Part shown: one piece after another, positions 49,992 through 62,708 of the stretch
Layout of the letters: each line of letters starts with the position of its first letter
Position numbering within the stretch: position 1 is the stretch's first letter
NCBI GenBank assembly: GCA_023238725.1
Contig: CM041546.1
Location: 7,460,483-7,524,482 of the forward strand
Reading direction: 5' to 3'
Origin: Scortum barcoo
Taxonomy: Eukaryota; Chordata; Actinopteri; Centrarchiformes; Terapontidae
DNA: 64,000 bases
Position numbers and translations under genes: made by a program
Notes under the pieces: model-generated
Databases searched by the model: none
What the model was told of the DNA's origin: nothing
What the model saw: only the letters and a program-made list of their open reading frames with translations

Positions 49992-51243
49992 ACCAAACCA
50001 GATCTATGGACTGCTGCAATGTGATTCTGAAAGTGTTCAGTTGCACCGTAATAGACAAACTTCATTTTCATGCCTTTTTTGCAAATGCACCAATATGACA
50101 TACGGAAGGATCCATAGGCCTAAGACAAACAAAACCCAACAAAATATCCAACATTTTCATGTAAACCTAGAAATAATCAGAAATTTCAGTATTCAAAAAC
50201 ATTTGACAACACAATAAGTAATGACATGTTAAATGGAAAAAAAAAAAAGTTTACAGTTCTGCACTATTCCTCGGTCTGCAACCAACTTTAAGGAACTTTA
50301 GGCCATATGTCCACTAAAACTTTTTTCCCCAGCTGAAAACGCCAGGCACTCTTTTGAAAATGTTAAGTTCATAGTGCTTAAGGGTCTTTTCATTTGAGAT
50401 GCTTTGGTTGTTATGATATCAGAAAACCGAGTATGTAGTAAGTATGTGTTACAAGCATAGACTGCACAGTCTTTGGTTGCAAGTACCTAATTTCAAAGTT
50501 TGTGTGTCGTGTTTTGTGTTATCTGGAAACACTAAATGTTAAATTGCCAGCACAATGTGCACAAGGAATACTTTGGCTCTTGCTCTGGAGCACATAGGGA
50601 GAGAGTGGGCTTATGACATTTTGTGGGTGAGGATAAATCTCAGTGTCATTGTTTTGTTCAAAAGCTGAAGCTGGACAGAGTCAAGCGCAGGAGTCGGCTG
50701 GGCCACTGACAGTGAGGAACCAGGACCAGGTATTGGACAGTCCATCGACAGAGAGGAACCAGGAGCAGGCTCCATCCATGCTCCATCTGGGGGATGAGGC
50801 TTGGGCGGATAGCTGGTGTAATTGAGAATAAGCAAGGACGGGAAGGCCACACCCATAGACAAACACAGATATTGCTGAGACACTCCATCCCTTTTTACAA
50901 ACAGTGCTGTATATACTCCGAGAGTTACAGCTCATTTGAAACTAATTAGATAGAAGTGTATTTACCCTCTTTCAAAACATCCTGCAGAGTGATTGAAATT
51001 GTACTTCTTAAGGTGCCTATGTCAAAGTTTCAAGATTTTACTTGGTGTGCAATGAAAACAGTGAGCTTTGCAGAGCCACACTGACACATGCAACTACTAC
51101 TATGCACAGTGTCTTACTGGGACATCCCACTGAGGGACCTTGAGACCAAATTCCTCACCATGCTTGTGCATTTTACAACAAAAGAAAATAAAACTGTAAA
51201 ACGAAAACCTTAGTTCAGTGACCTCCCTAAATCCCGGCACAAG
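49992..51243. other. Noncoding stretch without a gene
   Basis: It is somewhat GC-richer around 50660-50880, where GAGGAACCAGGA recurs at a 39-base spacing (50714 and 50753), perhaps an eroded minisatellite. No exon recognised. Confidence 0.45.
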
Positions 51244-51830
51244 TTGCGCCTGACTTCTTCACTTTATCTCGCTTCCTCATTCTATTACTTATTTTCTTTT
51301 CTGTGTGTCTCTGTCTTCCTCCTGCCCATGTATACTTTCCCTTTCCCTCACCTCCTCCACACTGCCTCTTTTTTACTCTTCTGTCCATTTGTTTGTCTCC
51401 CTCTTCCATCGCTCTCTTCTAGCCTCTTGATCCTCTTACTCCTTCTACAGTTTGTCACCCCTTCCATCCTCCCCCTCCCCCTAATGCCTACACCCATCCC
51501 TCTCTTCCCTCAGCTCACAGGAGGGTCAAGTGCACAGGCTTTTGTCTCAAAACATGTGGAGGGAATTAATTGGCTCCAGCGTTTGGCTCTTTCCACCCGA
51601 CTGCTTCTGTGTGGCTGTCACCTGGCTCTCGCTCCTCGCTTCCCTCTCTCTCTCTCTCTCTTTCCATCTCTCTTTCTTTTACCCCTCCCTCTGCTCTCTC
51701 CACGTCTCTCCTTTTTTTTTGCTCAGTCTCACTCCTCCTTATGTTCCCTTTATCCTCCCCCTTCCACCGTTCTTTCTCTTCCTCCCTCTCCGCTCTCTCT
51801 GTGTCGAGGCCCCCTTGTAAGATCAAGCCC
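51244..51830. repeat. Long pyrimidine-rich tract with (CT)n core
   Basis: About 590 bases dominated by C and T on the plus strand, with a clean CT run at 51643-51660. A 211-codon plus frame and its minus-strand arginine/glutamate-rich partner are compositional artefacts. Confidence 0.85.
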
Positions 51831-51879
51831 TCTGCTGCAGCTGAAGGACTCTCACGTTGTGTCTAATGAGGGAGGATAA

Positions 51880-51904
51880 TGTGTGTGTGTGTGTGTGGGG
51901 GGGG
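51880..51904. repeat. (GT)n followed by a G run
   Basis: A GT run of about nine units passes directly into eight G. Confidence 0.9.
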
Positions 51905-54888
51905 TTGGACAGAAAATGAAAGAAAAGAATGACAAAAATATAAATACATTGTGTAGATACTAAAGAAATTTCAAGGTTTAAATCCCATTAAACACATACA
52001 ATATGCCCAACCCTTACTACAGATATGATGCACATTCTTACTTTGCTTAACTGACTTTGACTAAATCTTTTTGTCCCCTTTTAATTTCCATGTTTCCAGT
52101 GCTTTCTATATCTACACATCTCAAATGTTAAGCTATGGATAAAAAGTCTGATTCGGTAGACGGCATACAGATGGATGACAACGCAACACATAATTCCTCT
52201 TTCAGTTTGCCCTTTCGTCATCCGTACACCCATCCTTACATTGTCACAGCCGTCACGCATCCAAAATGAACGGGAGGAAAAACTGTTTTGCAGGGAGCTA
52301 AAGACAGATTTAAAATCTCTTTCCACTTCCTTATCCTCTTTTATCCCTACCCATCAGTCCAGCCACCCACCCATCCTCATACCACCTCACATCCTCACAC
52401 CCTAAAATTCAGATGCATTTAAAAAATCAGCTAATTTCATGTGCCCCATCCCTCCCTTTTTTTTTTCTTACCCCAATTACCAGTCCCCCCCCTCTCTCAT
52501 CTACCCCTCCCTGCACCCCCCTCGTAAGAAAGAAGGATAAATCAGGCTGCATATTAATTGTATTCAAAGGGGGGACCATGTGCCTGGCGTACTCCTTGTT
52601 TCCATGACAACCGGCTCAGGATCCATAAAGATTTCAGGGGCAAATGGGGCTGGGAGGGTGGGGGTCACCCCAAAAGAGGATAAGCATAATTACAGTGAGA
52701 TAGACAGGCAGTCAGGGAATGGTGAGGTCTGTAAGCAAGTGTCCCAGCCAGACAGATACTGTAAACAGCTTGCCCAGAATTTAATGGCTGAAAGATTTTA
52801 TACCCACTGTTGTTCAGCAGCACCAACGCTGCAGATTCACTTTACCTACATGACCGCATACGATCTGTCCTTTTATCAGCACGGTGTGTTCAGATGAGCA
52901 CTGCACTAAAGAGCTAGAAAATCTTGTATCTATGTATTCAGTGCAGTGAAATTGATTTTCAGCTGATTAAGCACGGCATATGGCTTGCTGTGAGCACTGA
53001 ACCAAAGCAGAATGTATGCTCAAGTATTTTTAAAACTATAGGCATTTTAAACAATGATAATTGATTTGTAGATGCATTTCTTTCTCTAAAATAAACATCC
53101 TGTGTCAACCTGTTTTTGTGGAATCTGTTTGCAGTAGAAAGTAGACAGACATGCTCCGCCTAGGTCTTGCTTACATAGACACAGTACACATACTGTGAGT
53201 AAGTGTGTGCAAACAAGACCTAACATTGTTTATGTAAATAGAAGTGGATGAAATAATTGAATATTAATATCAGAAAATTACTCTGTATAAATCTAACTCA
53301 ACTCAACTATGTATGATAAACCTGTATATTCAAAATAATCTCTGTGGGATGCACACTGGTCTTTTAACTTATCTCTTTCTGCGCCTGTACGCAGACGGAA
53401 AGTTTACCCAGAGCTGCCCAAATAGATCAAAATCTATTTAGTCCTGCGTAACAGCTGCTCCACTCTCCCACTCTCGCTGCTAGATCTGAGCCACACTGAT
53501 GAACTAATCAACGTAACTTCTCTTCTTTACAGATCTGCAATTTTTCACCTGTCCACCAGCCGTCACTGTTGAGTTAACCAGTTTAACTCACCACCTGACC
53601 TTCTCGTGCCCACTAAGCTCCTCGTCCCCACCATCTAGTGGTCGCATTGTTTCAGATTACCCATGTTGCCTGAGTAGTGAAACCTTTATTTTAGCTGCCT
53701 GGACCTGTTCTCACAAGCACATGCCCATCTTTTGACAAGTAAAGATTGTTCTATTACACCTGCCTATTATGTTGGGTATCAGATCTGTGATATACTGTTA
53801 CAGACTGTGGTTATTTGAGGCGGACAGGACTGGCCATCTGTGCTTATGAGTTGAATGAAGACTACCTGCTTGGTAGTCCTGTTACAGTGGCTAACTGACA
53901 ACTTTTCCTTACTTTTGTCCATAAACTCTGTGCTTAAAAAGGACGACAGATTGCATTGTGTTTGAAGTTATTTATTAGACTTTGGGCTTTGTGTTTCACA
54001 TGAAAAAAAAAAAAATCACATATCTTTTTCAGGGGAGCTGAAGTGTCGTGTCGGCTCTTCTGATGCACACTTTCAGGTAGATATATAACACACACACATT
54101 CTCCACCATTCACAATCTTGTTTTCTAAAGCAACAATGTTTTTTGACAGATGAAGTGGCCAAGGAAATCTGATATTACACTGATTTTAATTTAAACCCCT
54201 TTGGTGTAATAAGTATGATCAAAATAAGAGAACATTGCAAGGGTTACTGCTATGTGAGATGCTGCTGATATGATTATTATGATTATAATTAGTGCTTTTA
54301 TTGTTGAATTTTAATTGATGCAATGCAAAATAATAAATAATAAAAAAATATGTTATGGGGTAAATAAATGAGATAAAGTAGGAATTTTCTGAATGTTTAT
54401 CTTTGTCTTCATCTTTGATCATTAAGAATTTAGACAAATGTATAAAGAGGAATGGATTACGTGATGAAAATGATTACAGTAAATATTTCATGTTGTGAAT
54501 CTCACCAATTCATGAGCCAAATGTGAAGTGGGACTGCAAACACAACTGCCCCTTTTGTTTTAAATGGAAATCTCAGACATTAATTAAGGTTTGTTCACAG
54601 AGAATAAATTGTGGTGTAGGGCTTAAACACTTCCTGCTAAAGATAATCATGCTGCAAAAAGAAAGAAAAGAAAACACACAATGAACTGCCTCTCCAAACC
54701 TTTTGGTGTCCTTTGATAGAAAACATTCACTGGCAGGCCAGCCTTGGTAAAAAGGTGCTGGGCCTTCAAGTACATACACTGTACTGTACTGAATACTGTA
54801 TGTTGTCTAACATGTCAATAATACACATGGTGGAAGTAGCAACACCTCTTTTTGTCCAAAGGATGTAAAAGCACATGCCGGCAGACAG

Positions 54889-54889
<1 letters not shown>
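51905..54889. other. Noncoding stretch; possible old LTR near 53.4-53.8 kb
   Basis: The interval 52570-52890 is GC-balanced unique DNA. The interval 53380-53790 is C-rich and ends with a GTAAAGATTGTTCTATTACA phrase that resembles the 3' part of some fish LTRs, but no terminal repeats or partner LTR are visible, so it is not called. No exon recognised. Confidence 0.4.

Positions 54890-54919
<30 letters not shown>
54890..54919. repeat. (AC)15 microsatellite
   Basis: Uninterrupted AC run. Confidence 0.95.
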
Positions 54920-54922
<3 letters not shown>

Positions 54923-55064
54923 CAGTTCAGAGGCTTTATGTATTATGCATGAATTTGGTTTAATTGTGTGGATCCTATTTGCATAACCTCTCCTAGTTTG
55001 ATCAAATATGCTCATCTATATTGCAGTCCTTTGACCTTGGCTGTGGGCAGGTTAGTTCTTGAAC

Positions 55065-55200
55065 GTGTGTGTGTGTGCGTGTGTGTGTGTGTGATGTGAG
55101 TGCATGAATATATAAGATGTTTAAGTGCACTGATTGTGTACATATTCCATGTGTACTGACTACATTTGTATTTGTGTGTGTTTGTGTGTGTGTGTGTGTT
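55065..55200. repeat. Two GT microsatellites with TG-rich spacer
   Basis: GT runs at about 55065-55093 and 55173-55200, separated by TG-rich unique DNA. Confidence 0.9.
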
Positions 55201-56429
55201 CATGTGTAGGTGTCACATAGCTGAACAGTCTGATTGTTAATAGCTCCTGTCGTTGGTGTTAATGCTGCTCTGCCTCTGAATGGTGTATGCACCACAGGCA
55301 TAGTTCATCTTAGTATAAGTGCAGCCTTTCAAACTGTCAATATGCTGCAAACTGATTTGGGGGAGGTCACATTCAAAATGTAATTGTTACAAACAGGCTA
55401 TTACCTTGAAAAGCTGTAATTAATAACATGTAACTCACAAAACTGTGAAAGTTACCCTTGGTTTCCATTGTGATTGATGGCAACATTTATCTTTGCTATT
55501 AATGTGCTTTTCCAGCTTAAGACTGATTATTTTTGGTTACTAGCCTGTGAGAAGATAAGTACACAGGTAGGCTGTAGAGTTAAAGCTGTGATCTCAAACA
55601 TTTACATGCTGTCATATTTCGCACCAGCAATAATCAGAAATTGTGTTTCATGTTTCATTGACTGTAGTGATCGGGCTTTTTTTTTGTTTGTTTGTTCAGC
55701 CATGGTCACCATTTGCTCGCAGCATTACGCTGCTTCACACACAAGTGGGTGAAAGTGTTGACACATCAGATCTCAGCTTCCAGGTGCTTACCTGGTGGTC
55801 TTGGGGCTGAGCCACCATCAAACTGAGGGTACTTGCTATCTTAGCAAAAGACCTACAGTAATAAATCGACCAAGATGATATTGTCCAATCCCTGCACATC
55901 TGCTATAACTTGTGTTGTTTGGTAGTTTGCAGTTTTTGAATTGGAGCTGAGGCATACACAATTATTCTAAATGTATAATGTTCACCAAATTGCCACCCTA
56001 TCAACACTTAAGTAGCATGGACTGAGGTGAAACTTTGGCCAGACAATAAAAAAAATCACTCAGATTGTATTTGAACATGTCATGTCAAGTATTATATTTG
56101 GTTATTATTATACTGGGTATTGATTTTTTACCATCATCATTTATGCCCGTGTAGTTTTGTATCATAAAATATAATGTTGACTGGATAATGAGAGGAGTGT
56201 TATCAGTCCTGTTTTTTATGTTTCCAAATGGTTTACTCTGACTCTAAACTTGACTGACAAAAAATATAGTTTGTATTTTCTTTTCTGTTCCTTGACTTCA
56301 CTTGACTGAGGAACACCTTTTAGCATTCAAACTATTTCACACCAATGTTGAATCATCATATGAAGTGTAAGCAATCACTCTTGATTTCACAAAGCTAAAG
56401 GCATTTACAGCAAGAACTGAGGCATAACA
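55201..56429. other. Noncoding stretch without a gene
   Basis: Unique AT-rich DNA. No exon, RNA gene or recognised repeat. Confidence 0.5.
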
Positions 56430-59127
56430 GTAAAATAAAAATCACATTTATTTATTTAAAGCCCAAAATCACAAACATCGTTTGCCTCTGAGGGCTTTAC
56501 AATCTGTACAGTTGTGACACCCTCTGCCCTTAGACAGATAGATGCCACATGTACAGAGAACATCATCTTCAGTCATATATGGAGTTAAACATGGGTCGTA
56601 ATAAATTGTAGATAAACTGAGTTCATGGGTTTAGTCCATGTGTGAAGGAATCACAGGTAATGGAAATGAGTCCGTGAGTCCAGGTGCATCTCTAGATGTC
56701 CTCATATGGAGCTCTGGGCCACTCGACCTTCTCTCCACAACACAGACACAGATCATGTCCCCACCAGGCCTCAGCATGTCCAGCATGTCCTGCACATGCT
56801 GCCAAATTGACAAAAATGCAGCTTTGACTTTGGCTTTGGCTTTGAAATAAGAATAGGGGAAGCAGAGAAAGAGGAAGCAGAGACAGAGGAAGAGGAGAGG
56901 TGCCCGGTGCATCATGGGAGCCCCCAGCAGTTCTAAGCCTATAGCAGCATAACTAAGGGTGAGCCTGTGCCCACCCTAATTATAAGCTTTAGCAAAAAGG
57001 AAGGTTTTAAGTCTATTCTTAAACACTGACACTGTGTCTGCCTCTCCGATCCAGACTGGGAGCTGGTTCCAGAGAACAGGGGCCTGATAGCTGAAGGCTC
57101 TGCCCCCTAGACTACTTCTGGAAACCCTGGGAACTTACAAGTAAGCCTGCGTTTTGGGAGCGCAGCACTCAAGGAGTCATCAATTCATTAAGATATGATG
57201 GTACCAAACCATGTAGAGCCTTATATGTGAGGAGTAGGATTTTAAAATCCACTCTAAATTTTACAGGGAGCCAATGCAGAGAAGCCAATACTTTACTTTT
57301 CCTGGCTCTAGTCAGCACCCGAGCAGCGGCATTCTGGACCAGCTGTAGAGTCTTTAACAACTTGTTCGGGCAGCCTGATAAAAGTGAATTACAATAATCC
57401 AGCCTGGAATGAGACAAATGCATGGACTATGCCCTTTCGACATGCACTAATTTTTCTGCATCGCTTTGGGACAGAAAGTGCCTAATTTGTTGCGCAGGTG
57501 GTAAAAGGCAGACCTTGAAATATGCTTAATATGGGTGTCGAAGGACATATCCTGATCAAATAAAACACAGAGGTTCCTTACAGTGGTGCTGGAGGCCGAG
57601 TTAATGCCATCCAGCAAGGCTATCTTAGGAGAAAACGTGTTCCTCAGGTGTTTCGGACCTAATAGGATCACTTCAGCTTTATCTGAGTTCAACAGCAGGA
57701 AATTTCTGGTCATCCAAGCCTTTATATCTTTAAGGCAGGCCATGGAGTTTCAGGAGCTGATCAGTTTTGTCTGGCTCCATTGATAAATATAATTGGGTGT
57801 CATCAGCATAACAATGGAAATCTATGGAGTGCCTCCTGATGATATTGCCAAGGGGCAGCATTTACAGAATAAATAGAATTGGACCAAATACTGAACCTTG
57901 TGGAACTCCATGACAGACTTTAGTATGCACAGAGGATTCATTATTAATATGGACAAACTGAGACCGATCTGATAAGTATGATCTGAACCAGTTTAATGCA
58001 GACCCTTTAATGCCAAGCAGTTTTTCCCATTTTCAGCAAGCAGAATGTGATGGTCGACTGTATCAAAGGCAGCACTGAGGTCTAACAAGGACAAGTACAG
58101 ACAGAAGCCCTCTATCTGATGCTGTCAACAGGTCATTAGTGACTTTCACAAGTGCTGTTTCAGTGCTATGGTGAGCTCTAAATCCTGACTGAAAATCTTC
58201 AAAAAGACTATTACTGTGGAGATAATTACATAACTGGCTGGCAACGACTTTCTCTAGGATCTTAGACAAAAAGGGGAGGTTGGATATTGGTCTGTAATTG
58301 GCTAACACATCTGCATCAAGTGTAGGTTTTTTGATCAATGGTTTAATTACAGCTACTTTAAAAGACTTGGGTACAAAGCCTGACACCAGAGACAGATTAA
58401 TAATATGCAGCAGTGATGTGCCAATAAATGGGAAAACTTCCTTAAGCAGCGTAGTTGGGATGGGGTCTAGGAGACAAGTTGTTGCTTTCAATGATGAAAC
58501 TAACGAGGATAATTCGGGAAGGCCAATTGGAATAAAACTGTCTAAGCAATTGTCAGGTTTTAATGTATCTGCTCCTAAATTTCCAGAGTCTGAAGGCAAG
58601 TTAGATAGATCAGATCCTGACGATCCTGAACAGGTCCTGATAAATTTTTCCCCTAATATTCAAAATCTTGTTATTAAAGAAGCTCATGAAACCATTACTA
58701 CTTACTTCAATAGAGCTATGGCTCTGCGTCAGCCTGGCTACAGTGCTGAAAAGAAACCTAGGGACAGTTGTTATTTTCCTCTATTAATGCTGAATAGTAG
58801 GCTGCTCTGGCATTACACAGGGCCTTATTATAAGCTTTATATATGTTTTGAGACTCTCTTTCCAGGCTAAGGCGAGAGTCCTCCTCTTTGGTGGAGTGTG
58901 ATATCCTTTCCAATTGTTGTGTTGTTTGTTTTAACTTGAGAGTTGCAGAGTTAAACCTATACTGCCGAGTATCTTTTGTTTTATAATCTTTCTTTTTAGG
59001 GGCGCAATAGAGTCCAGAGTGCCTCTGAGTAAGTCCATGGTGTTACTAACAAGTTGGTCAATTTGGGAGGAGTTCAAATAAACATGAGAGTCGTCAGAGA
59101 TACTAGGAAATCAGAGATACTAGGAAT
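56430..59127 (-). mobile_element. 5'-truncated L2/CR1-type LINE, inactive
   Basis: Minus strand, about 2.7 kb. The reverse-transcriptase region reads in pieces. At 58599-58063 the early motifs appear, including LANYRPISNLPFLSKILEKV and QSGFRAHHSTETALVKVTND. GVPQGSVFGPILF follows, and the catalytic YADD codons are at 57810-57799. The frame at 57743-57447 and then SRLDYCNSLLSGCPNKLLKT (57423-57169) carry the downstream RT part ending near LLTYKALHGLVPSYLN. The frames are broken by at least one frameshift and a stop near 57430, so it cannot be active. The 3' end (56440-56515) has the phrase GTAAAGCCCTCAGAGGCAAA and then TTTGTGATTTTGGGCTTTAA before AATAAATAAA, typical of fish L2-type tails. The endonuclease domain is missing. 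Rex1/Babar is an alternative clade. Confidence 0.85.
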
Positions 59128-59242
59128 AAGGTAGTTGTACACTTACCTTAATCATATCTCTTAAACCATTTCAAGAACCCGCCATATCGTCCTGGCCTCT
59201 AGGTTGGAGCTGAAGTCTCAGACCCTAATTCTAAACCAAGTT

Positions 59243-59369
59243 TGATGGATGGATGAGCAGACAGATGGGTGGGGGGATCGATGGACCGATAAAGGAATTG
59301 GCAGACAGATGGACGGATGAACAAATGGATGGTTGGATAAGTGGATGGGTGAATGGATGGATGGATAGG
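59243..59369. repeat. Degenerate (GATG/GACG)n minisatellite
   Basis: About 127 bases of interrupted GATG-type units, some changed to GACAGATG or GAACAAATG. Confidence 0.9.
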
Positions 59370-59437
59370 CATTTTTACACATGGCTGTCTGTCTGCATTC
59401 CTGTCATGTCCAAGGCAGATTTTTCACCCAGCTCAGA

Positions 59438-59480
59438 TGTGTGTATGTGTGTGTATGCGTGTGTGTGTGTGTGTGTGTGC
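59438..59480. repeat. TG microsatellite
   Basis: Imperfect TG units, then a clean run at 59461-59479. Confidence 0.9.
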
Positions 59481-60449
59481 GTACATATAGGTAACAACTT
59501 TTGTTTTTAACGTGTGTGCACATGTGCATGTGCGTCAAGCAGCTGTGCTCAGCAGACAGGTTATCTTGGAGGGATGTGCCTTAGACAGCAAGATGATATT
59601 TATTCAGCGGGGCAGATTTGATTTCAGTTTGGACCATTTCCTACTGTAGGCTCCTTGTTGGTTAATCCTGTGAGATTCTGCAAATATGTGAGACAGCACT
59701 GGCTTTTGGCCCGGGCCTGATGCACGTACTTCAAGCATAGCCAGCATATTTTTTTGGGGAAAAAAAAGAAAAGTGCAAGCTTGTGTTGAAGATAGGGAAA
59801 GGCAAAATTTGTATCAGCAGTGGTATACACCACAAATACTGGTTTTACCAATATGCCAACCAATCTGTGGGCGTGGACTGCAAATAGACTGTAATGAGAT
59901 CTACATGCGCGCTTGTAGTTGAATTGCACTGATGAAAACAAATTCCCAAAAGCACGCTTTTATCACTCAGAGTTGTATGTGACTGTGCATGTGTTAATGT
60001 GTTTGGATGCATTTATACAAAGCAATACAGACATACTGTAGCAACTATAATGGCTACATGTCAATAGGAAGCTAAGCTGTCCCTTGAGTATTAAAGCCAC
60101 ATAAACCACAGATGGTATAATTCAATTTGCTTGGATGCACCATTTCATAAACTGCTAGTTAATTTGTGTTGAATTAATGCTGTGTTCATTACACAGGGTT
60201 GTTCATTATGTGAAAATGATGGGTGACATTATAACAATACTAATTTTTATAATAATCAGCAAATTGTATGTTACTTTAACTATCATCTGCATTCTTATTA
60301 TTAGTATGTGTAATTTATACGTTTAAAAGTTTTGAATTCCCTCTTGAATATTTTATTGATCTGTAAGTCCACTTTGTATTTGTCTTTCCTCCTTTTCTCC
60401 CTCCAAGGTTTAAGCTGTAAATAGCAATAGCCTTACTGGAGGAAAGAAC
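59481..60449. other. Noncoding stretch without a gene
   Basis: Unique AT-rich sequence. The minus-strand frame at 59624-59941 has no domain signature. Confidence 0.5.
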
Positions 60450-60570
60450 AAGATTCAAGATTCAAGATTTTTATTGTCATTTGCACAGATAAAAACAGGT
60501 TTCACTGTACAATGAAATTCTTGCTTTGCTCTTCCGTCTTCAATGCCAAGTAGAAAAATATAAATACAAA
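60450..60570 (-). mobile_element. 3' end of a LINE-like element
   Basis: On the minus strand, AGAATTTCATTGTACAGTGA runs into ATGACAATAAAAATCTTGAA and then repeated TCTTGAA units. The phrase 'aatttcattgtac...tgacaataaag' with a short tandem tail is a frequent 3' terminus of fish non-LTR elements. Only the end is present. The following 60570-60660 is A/T-rich with repeated ATACA words. Confidence 0.65.
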
Positions 60571-60660
60571 AATACAAGTAAATAATATACACTAAATAAT
60601 ATACAGTAATAATTTACAATAAGTGTGCAAAAAAACTATATACATTCAAATATTGCACAA

Positions 60661-61521
60661 CTGTAGTAAAGTGATAAAGTGGGAATGAGTCATTAATTAT
60701 GGGACAATGGTTTGGCGGGGGGCCACGGAGTGCAATCTATGAATTAGGAGCTGGCCAACAGTGCCATTTGCATTATACTGGGGGACTAAATTGCAATTCC
60801 AACCATCTATTGAGAAACAGTTGTGGGGCAAAGCTAATGCATCTAAGTCAAAGGAAGCTATGCGCACATTCATAATAAATTATCCCTCATCTATGCAATC
60901 ACTTGAAGAAATGATTGCTCTCTCCTCTCTCATTAGCATTTCCCCTCTGTTTCTGTCTTTCCCTTTCTCCTTTTATTTTTTCCTTCTTTACTCCATTCTC
61001 TCTCTGTCCTGATTTGTCTGTGTGCGACTCAAAGGTGCAAATGCATACCATTACCCAAGTGCACTCCATTGTCTAGTTCCACCCTACCTGAGTCTGACTG
61101 CCATTTGTCCCTGTGCATTTAGCAAGCCAATGACAGGTGATGCGTGGCAATGACATCAATTACTGTTTTTTTCTTCGAAAATCCCACAGAAGTAAAAGCA
61201 CAGCTAATGTTTGTAAGAATGAGGAAAGTGGGGCTTTCAGGGGCATGAATGCAAGGCTTTGTATTAATGCCAGAGGAGAGAAAAATCACGCTGGAGAATA
61301 AAACTGAAACACCCATCCATTTTATGTCTCGTATTTCATTTTTGGGTTAGGGTTAGGGTTTTTTCATTTAGGATATGATTTTTGAACCCTTATTTTAGTT
61401 CTATTTTGGGAACCGCTATTTCCAATAACTGCTAATGCAGAATCCAGTTGCATAAGGCTATGTGTCCTTACATACACTAAAATCTGTCACTGGAAGCGTG
61501 AAAGATATAAGGTGTGTTGCA
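60661..61521. other. Noncoding stretch; candidate regulatory DNA
   Basis: The block at about 60690-60900 is complex unique DNA with TAAT and TTTGCAT words. A short telomere-like motif lies at 61344-61360. No exon recognised. Confidence 0.45.
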
Positions 61522-62358
61522 AGTGTTGGGACTAACGCATTACAAAGTAACTAACTAACTAGTACTGTAATGCCTATTTTTTAAAATGAAGTAACTAAAT
61601 TACCATTACTGAAAGGCTTGTTATGTCGTTATTTTTTATATAGGTAACAGCTTCCTGTTAATGCTCAAAAATTGATGTGGTTGCGCCTGTGTGTGGATGT
61701 GTTTGGACCATAAAGACATGCATGATGATGATGTACAGGCCAAGTTTAATAATATGGTAGTAATATGCTCATTACTTCTCTTTTGTCATTGACATTTCGT
61801 TGTGGATGTTGCGGACGTGCTTAACACCACCGCACAGGGGAGTAATTGCTTTACCACCGCACTAGAATTGTGCATCTCACATTTTAAACCTAATTTCATG
61901 TTCTGATGTGGACAAGTGGCTTCTTTCAAATCCTGGAACTAAAGGACTTCACAGGAGCACTATTGCAAGGTGCACAGTGCTACGGAATAAGGTGAGCTGG
62001 TCGACAGTGGCTTCAGAGATGAAAAAAAAGAAAACTAAAAGCGGCTAGTGCCATACACCACAAGATTGAATTCGTTTCATGATTCTCAGGCAAGAATTGT
62101 TGAAATACCTATGACTGACTTGAGTACCATCTCTGATCTCCTACAGCTAAAATGTATTAGCGCAAGACAGCGTCACTTTCTGAAGTAATACTTCGCCATC
62201 ATGGAGCCACTCACGGTTGCTCTGGACATCTGCAACGACAAGATAACTGGTACTATGGCACCCTCTTGCCTACCCTGGAAGAACTGATGTCAAAGACACT
62301 GAAGAGGAAAGACGTCTCTCTATGTAACTGGCCTACGCTGCGGCAGAGTTCAGGTAAG
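61522..62358 (+). mobile_element. Decayed hAT-type DNA transposon with transposase remnants
   Basis: The left end starts AGTGTTGGGACTAACGCATT and continues ACAAAGTAACTAACTAACTA, the wording of common teleost hAT-related termini. At 62117-62249 a plus frame reads LLQLKCISARQRHFLK, a stop, then YFAIMEPLTVALDI. After a frameshift (about 62250) it reads YYGTLLPTLEELMSKTLKRK. This order matches the late catalytic region of a hAT transposase family common in fish, where an 'MKP..ALD' block precedes a 'YG.LLPTL' block. Stops and shifts show it is dead. The right end is not defined and may include 62709-62808. Confidence 0.65.
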
Positions 62359-62708
62359 AAGCCCCCAACATCAATTTCTGGCAGACATCAGATCAGTAAT
62401 ATGGCAGTAATATACTATCAAAATATACTATATAAATATATAAAAATATCAAAAGTCAATGTACCCATTATGTAAAATGGCTGTTGAATTGTTGTTGCAC
62501 TAACATTGTTGCACTTTTTATGTTGTGGCTGGTAGATGGAACCAATATCAACTACTTTATCTTTCGTTTACATTGGGATTTTTTCTTTCAAGGATCAGTG
62601 CAAATTTATCTTAATCAATAATATGACATAATTTATTTGTTGATTAGATTTTGTTTTATTAATCTGAATGTGCAAGATAATGAGTAACTAATGTTATCAA
62701 ATGAAAAC

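Noticed and set aside
51244..51879. 211-codon plus-strand frame and its arginine/glutamate-rich reverse frame
   Set aside because: Produced by the pyrimidine-rich tract; low-complexity translation without domains.
53380..53790. Possible additional solo LTR
   Set aside because: Only the closing phrase resembles an LTR. No terminal dinucleotides, target duplication or second copy could be found.
58298..58870. 190-codon plus-strand frame
   Set aside because: It is the antisense of the reverse-transcriptase region of the minus-strand LINE.
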